Below, piece after piece: positions 12,173-12,273 of a DNA stretch of 12,273 nucleotides. Under the pieces are notes generated by a model. That model made no database searches, was not told where the DNA came from, and was given only the letters and a program-made list of their open reading frames with translations. The stretch spans positions 1 through 12,273 of the forward strand of contig VGKK01000026.1 in the NCBI GenBank assembly GCA_016867095.1, read 5' to 3'. Each line of letters starts with the position of its first letter. Within the stretch, counting starts at the first letter, position 1. This DNA comes from Candidatus Omnitrophota bacterium. Its GTDB lineage: Bacteria > Omnitrophota > Gorgyraeia > Gygaellales > Profunditerraquicolaceae. The translations under genes and the position numbers were made by a program.

Positions 12173-12271
12173 CTATTTAGCGGATGAAGGAGGCCTTAAA
12201 GAAAAAGGCGCAGCCCCCTTAAATAAGGAAACCTTCTTTTTCCCGTCTTTCATCTCGTTAATTGTCCCCAG
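12173..12271 (-). CDS. C-terminal fragment of an unidentified protein (5' truncated by window edge)
   Basis: On the - strand an open frame enters from the window end and stops with TAG at 12173-12175, giving 32 residues with a basic, Lys- and Pro-rich tail (MKDGKKKVSLFKGAAPFSLR and a few more). The stop is directly followed by the ribosome binding site of the TPR gene, leaving 10 nt between stop and start, as expected for the preceding gene of the same operon. The other two frames close within this stretch. The family cannot be told from such a short end. Confidence 0.55.
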   Translation of the reverse strand: MGTINEMKDGKKKVSLFKGAAPFSLRPPSSAK

Positions 12272-12273
12272 CT

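Noticed and set aside
11717..12187. 156-residue + strand reading frame rich in Phe/Ser/Ala
   Set aside because: Antisense of the coiled-coil region; the composition follows from complementing Lys/Glu/Ala codons.

Overview
The window looks like chromosome from an uncultivated, Gram-negative-type (diderm) bacterium. A candidate group is Candidatus Omnitrophota or a relative in the wider PVC/Elusimicrobiota area. This is an inference from the gene mix: a LpxL-like acyltransferase and lipoproteins (outer membrane), a PilM/PilZ type IV pilus module, a stand-alone CHASE2 membrane protein, a free-standing four-helix-bundle (23S rRNA intervening-sequence type) protein, and Lys/Ile-rich proteins of moderate GC. 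No rRNA or other phylogenetic marker is present, so the assignment is tentative. I see no rRNA, tRNA, CRISPR array, transposase or phage gene.

Layout, + strand (1-3293): the 3' part of an Ala/Pro-rich protein built of sixteen 15/18-residue repeats; a four-helix-bundle gene enclosed by inverted copies of an AGTCACAAGT-type unit; a CHASE2 membrane protein; a 90-bp palindrome; and a small anchored protein. These meet a long - strand series convergently, with only 6 nt between stop codons.

Layout, - strand (3300-12271, described from high to low coordinates in transcription order): a pilus-type cluster (C-terminus of an unknown protein, a coiled-coil/TPR periplasmic protein, PilM, PilZ) followed by a LpxL-like acyltransferase; a strongly structured intergenic segment (8900-9030); a small two-helix membrane protein; a two-CBS protein; an ArsB/NhaD-type permease split by a one-base change in a T6 tract; a small secreted protein; a HAD phosphatase broken by what looks like an 11-nt deletion; a short CsgG-like lipoprotein; a 26-residue basic protein lying between two direct copies of an ATCAGA-rich palindromic element; an EF-Tu domain-II-like protein; and a ZIP metal transporter.

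The most interesting non-coding signal is architectural. Three sequence-unrelated families of intergenic inverted repeat (1072-1485, 2677-2766, 4315-4444 plus 4646-4782) share one design. A short unit of about 7-10 nt is repeated imperfectly on one arm and its reverse complement is repeated on the other, so the arms can fold in several registers. One of them carries the four-helix-bundle gene in its loop, as IVS elements do inside 23S rRNA; the others look empty. Two protein genes also carry frame breaks (HAD phosphatase, permease) whose surrounding sequence suggests specific mechanisms.
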